Below are positions 61,894 through 64,000 of a stretch of DNA of 64,000 bases, one piece after another; positions within the stretch are counted from its first letter, which is position 1, and each line of letters opens with the position of its first letter. The stretch covers positions 1,736,001 through 1,800,000 of the forward strand of contig NC_010571.1 of NCBI RefSeq assembly GCF_000019965.1, written 5' to 3'. This DNA comes from Opitutus terrae PB90-1. Lineage in GTDB: Bacteria > Verrucomicrobiota > Verrucomicrobiia > Opitutales > Opitutaceae. Under the pieces are notes generated by a model. The model saw nothing but the letters and a program-made list of their open reading frames with translations, was not told the DNA's origin and did no database searches. Both the position numbers and the translations under genes were made by a program.

Positions 61894-62664
61894 ATGATGA
61901 AAACCCGTCTCTTGGTCTTTCTTCTTCTTCCCGTCATCGCGAACGCCGCTCCGGCCCGTTTTGGCGCGCAAGGCACTGCCGGTGGTCAGGGCGCGGCTGG
62001 CAATGCGGCCGAGCCCGGTACGCAACTCTGCGATGGAACGGGCAACGGCCCCGGCGCCGGCCTCGGCATGCGCGCAGGGACCGGCCCGGCCCAGCGGCGC
62101 GGCGGCGGAGCCGGCCTGTGCCAGCAGCAGGGCACGTGTCCGCTCACGACCATCACGCCCGTCGTGCCGACCACGCTGCCGGGGGCGGAACTCATTTACG
62201 CCGTCGAAGAAGAGCGCGTGGCCCGCGATCTTTATCTCACCGCGGCCGAGCGCTGGAGTCTGCGAGTCTTCGAGCGCATCGCCCGGTCCGAGGCGCAGCA
62301 TGAGGCGGCGGTGACGCAGCTCGCCGGCAGCGTGGCGGTCACCTTGCCGGTGGCCGCGCGCGGGGTGTATGCCACGCCGGAGTTGCAGAAGCTCTACACC
62401 GATTCGCTCGTGCTGGTGAACGAGTCGGAGGTGGCCGCGTTGCGCGTCGGCGCGCTGGTGGAGGAATCCGACATTGCCGAGCTGCGCCGGCTCGCGGGCG
62501 TGGCGACCGACGACGGCACGCGTGCGGTGCTGGCCCATATGGAGCAGGCTTCGACGCGACACTTGAACGCGTTTGTGCGCAGCCTGGCGCGCTTCGGGGA
62601 AAGTTATCAGCCGCAGGTCCTCGCGGTCGAGGATTTCGTGGCCTTGATCGTCCCCCGCGGCTGA
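61894..62664 (+). CDS. Exported DUF2202 ferritin-like protein
   Basis: A 256-residue exported protein. Signal peptide MMKTRLLVFLLLPVIANA, then a Gly/Ala-rich linker with four Cys (to ~95), then a four-helix ferritin-like domain of the DUF2202 family: LIYAVEEERVARDLYLTAAERW near 107, IARSEAQHEAAV near 140, LVEESDIAELRRL near 190, HMEQASTRHLNAFVRSL near 215. The Glu and His residues could bind a di-metal centre. A strong terminator follows. Confidence 0.88.
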   Translation: MMKTRLLVFLLLPVIANAAPARFGAQGTAGGQGAAGNAAEPGTQLCDGTGNGPGAGLGMRAGTGPAQRRGGGAGLCQQQGTCPLTTITPVVPTTLPGAELIYAVEEERVARDLYLTAAERWSLRVFERIARSEAQHEAAVTQLAGSVAVTLPVAARGVYATPELQKLYTDSLVLVNESEVAALRVGALVEESDIAELRRLAGVATDDGTRAVLAHMEQASTRHLNAFVRSLARFGESYQPQVLAVEDFVALIVPRG

Positions 62665-62706
62665 GCGGCGGCTCGATCGGTCTGTTGCGGACCGATCTCG
62701 ACAGCA

Positions 62707-62741
62707 CGGGGCGCAGGCTGCTGCGCCCCGATTTGTTTTTT
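62707..62741 (+). terminator. Rho-independent terminator after the DUF2202 gene
   Basis: Perfect 10-bp stem CGGGGCGCAG / CTGCGCCCCG with a 4-base loop, followed by ATTTGTTTTTT. Confidence 0.9.
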
Positions 62742-62860
62742 CCGGCGCACGTCGCCGCTTCCGAAGGCGGCGCCGTGTGATGGGGCGCGCTTGACGAGCT
62801 ATGAGACGTCAGACTCGTCGCGCTCGGGGGGTGTCCGGTTCGAATACCCGAGGCGTTCTG

Positions 62861-63322
62861 CTATTGCCCGGCGGCTGCGGCCGGCCAGACGCGACGATTG
62901 CGCAACCAGTGCGCCTGCAGGCCGGTCGAATGTCGCTGCAGCACGGTTTGCACGATCATCGCGTCGTCGAGCAGGCCGATTTCCGGCACCGTGTCCGGGA
63001 TGCGATCGAAACCCTTAAGAAAATAGAGCAGCGCGAACGCCACCTCGTGCTGGAGCTGCGGATCCGTCGGTCCGGCATCACACGTGTCATCGAAATACGT
63101 CGCGAGCAATTCGAGCCGCTGCCGCAGCAGTTCCGAATCATTGATCGCGTCGATTTTTGCCTGTAGCTGCGGACGCAGTTGCATCAGCGCGCGAATCGCC
63201 TCCGGCGTGATCAGCTCGGCGCCGCGATCGACATAGCTGGCCGTACTCGGCAGATCGTCGCTGGCGTTGGCGGACAGATGTTGGTTGAGGGCTTCAGGGA
63301 TTTGAATGGAAGGAGGATTCAT
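62861..63322 (-). CDS. DUF1232 (YkvA-like) protein
   Basis: A 153-residue protein. The DUF1232 core is at residues ~90-125: VAFALLYFLKGFDRIPDTVPEIGLLDDAMIV, where the IPD-x-P-x-GLLDD pattern is diagnostic. The N-terminal 80 residues are helical and acidic. Function unknown; members are often membrane-associated. It lies downstream of the TerC-like gene on the same strand with 65 bases between. Confidence 0.88.
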   Translation of the reverse strand: MNPPSIQIPEALNQHLSANASDDLPSTASYVDRGAELITPEAIRALMQLRPQLQAKIDAINDSELLRQRLELLATYFDDTCDAGPTDPQLQHEVAFALLYFLKGFDRIPDTVPEIGLLDDAMIVQTVLQRHSTGLQAHWLRNRRVWPAAAAGQ

Positions 63323-63387
63323 GGGAGTAAGGGATGGGAAGGTGGACCGGGAAACGCGGGGTCGGTGCCGTGGGGCCGAGCGGCGGG

Positions 63388-64000
63388 TTACCGACCAGGC
63401 AGGGCCGGATTGCGGCGAACGCGCAAGGTCCTGGCGCGCGCGGCCCGGGAAACCGGCGAGGTCGGCCGCTTGGGCTTGAGGAGTGACCAGACGATGCTGA
63501 CGACCAGGATCAGCAGGATGACGCCGAGCGCGACGAGCGTGTCGATCTTCCAGCCCGTGTGACCGAGGATCATCTTCACGCCGACGAATCCGAGTACGAC
63601 CCCGAGGCCGATTTTGAGGTAGTGAAACTTGTCCATCACCCCGGCCAAGGCGAAGTAGAGCGAGCGCAGTCCGAGGATCGCGAAGACGTTGGAAGTATAC
63701 ACGATGAAGGGATCGCTGGTGACCGCGAAGATGGCGGGAATGGAATCCACCGCGAAGATCAGATCGGAGAACTCGACCAGGAGGAGCACCACGAAGAGCG
63801 GCGTGGCCATGAGCACCCCGCGTTCGCGCACGAAGAAGCTGTCGCCGCGATAGTCGGCGGTGACCGGCATCAGCCGCTTGAAGCCGCGGACGATCGGGTT
63901 GCGCTCGGGATGAATCTCCTCCGCGCGTTTCACGATCATCTTCACGCCGGTAAGGATGAGGAACGCCCCGAAGACGTAGATGATCCAGCTGAACCGGGCG
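63388..64000 (-). CDS. TerC-family integral membrane protein, truncated by window edge
   Basis: At least 203 residues of a TerC/Alx-type membrane protein; the frame runs open to the right edge, so the N-terminal part is missing (the ATG at 63945 is internal, since FSWIIYVFGAFLILTGVK precedes it). Conserved acidic residues appear in VEFSDLIFAVDSIPAIFAVTSD and the next helix FAILGLRSLYFALAGVMDKFHYL is typical. Family members export or handle metal ions, such as Mn2+ in Alx/MntY. The Arg-rich tail (VSRAARARTLRVRRN) is unusual. Confidence 0.9.
   Translation of the reverse strand, partial: ARFSWIIYVFGAFLILTGVKMIVKRAEEIHPERNPIVRGFKRLMPVTADYRGDSFFVRERGVLMATPLFVVLLLVEFSDLIFAVDSIPAIFAVTSDPFIVYTSNVFAILGLRSLYFALAGVMDKFHYLKIGLGVVLGFVGVKMILGHTGWKIDTLVALGVILLILVVSIVWSLLKPKRPTSPVSRAARARTLRVRRNPALPGR

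Overview
The window reads as chromosome of a high-GC, free-living, polysaccharide-degrading Gram-negative bacterium, most likely a member of the Verrucomicrobiota close to Opitutus (Opitutaceae). This rests on gene content, not a search: an ECF sigma factor paired with a Ser/Thr kinase, several GH43 arabinanases with a GPH-type sugar symporter, a PPi-type phosphofructokinase, large Ig/RCC1 surface proteins, frequent GTG/TTG starts, weak Shine-Dalgarno signals, and many palindromic intergenic repeats. No rRNA, tRNA or CRISPR array was seen.

Layout. 1-4.7 kb: 3' end of an SSS symporter, then an ECF-type sigma factor and a membrane Ser/Thr kinase. 5.1-14.9 kb: arabinan utilisation (secreted endo-arabinanase, GPH symporter, cytoplasmic GH43, large multidomain GH43) followed by a double RCC1-propeller protein; the last two end in a near-identical 258-residue module. 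15-18.1 kb: lutABC lactate oxidation operon (minus). 18.4-25.1 kb: unknown secreted protein, CstA pyruvate transporter, TonB-dependent receptor. 25.4-30.1 kb: PPi-type phosphofructokinase, PurB, PpnP, HolA (minus). 30.5-32.5 kb: LTA-synthase-like membrane sulfatase-fold transferase. 32.5-42.9 kb: cytochrome b561, response regulator, histidine kinase, then arnT-arnB-arnC-arnA(formyltransferase)-arnA(decarboxylase)-toxin/antitoxin-arnD, the 4-amino-4-deoxy-L-arabinose lipid A pathway, with arnA split in two genes and a type II toxin-antitoxin pair between arnA and arnD. 43-46.4 kb: LptF/G-like permease, HAD phosphatase, radical SAM protein. 46.5-52.1 kb: L-fucose cluster (FucP, Zn-dehydrogenase, aldo/keto reductase, lactonase, divergent AraC regulator with a two-turn direct-repeat operator). 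52.2-59.6 kb: TPR protein, rhomboid-like membrane protein with a zinc ribbon, PrmB methyltransferase, a TPR-AAA ATPase coupled to a TPR-membrane protein, a DUF318 permease, a rhodanese. 59.7-64 kb: sigma/anti-sigma-like/Spy-like three-gene operon, DUF302, DUF2202, DUF1232 and a partial TerC protein.

The most unusual features are a dispersed palindromic element in frame inside arnT, the duplicated C-terminal module, the toxin-antitoxin pair wired into the arn operon, the AAA/TPR pair, and a family of AGAGCTGAGAGTC-like intergenic repeats that supplies the stop codons of at least three genes.
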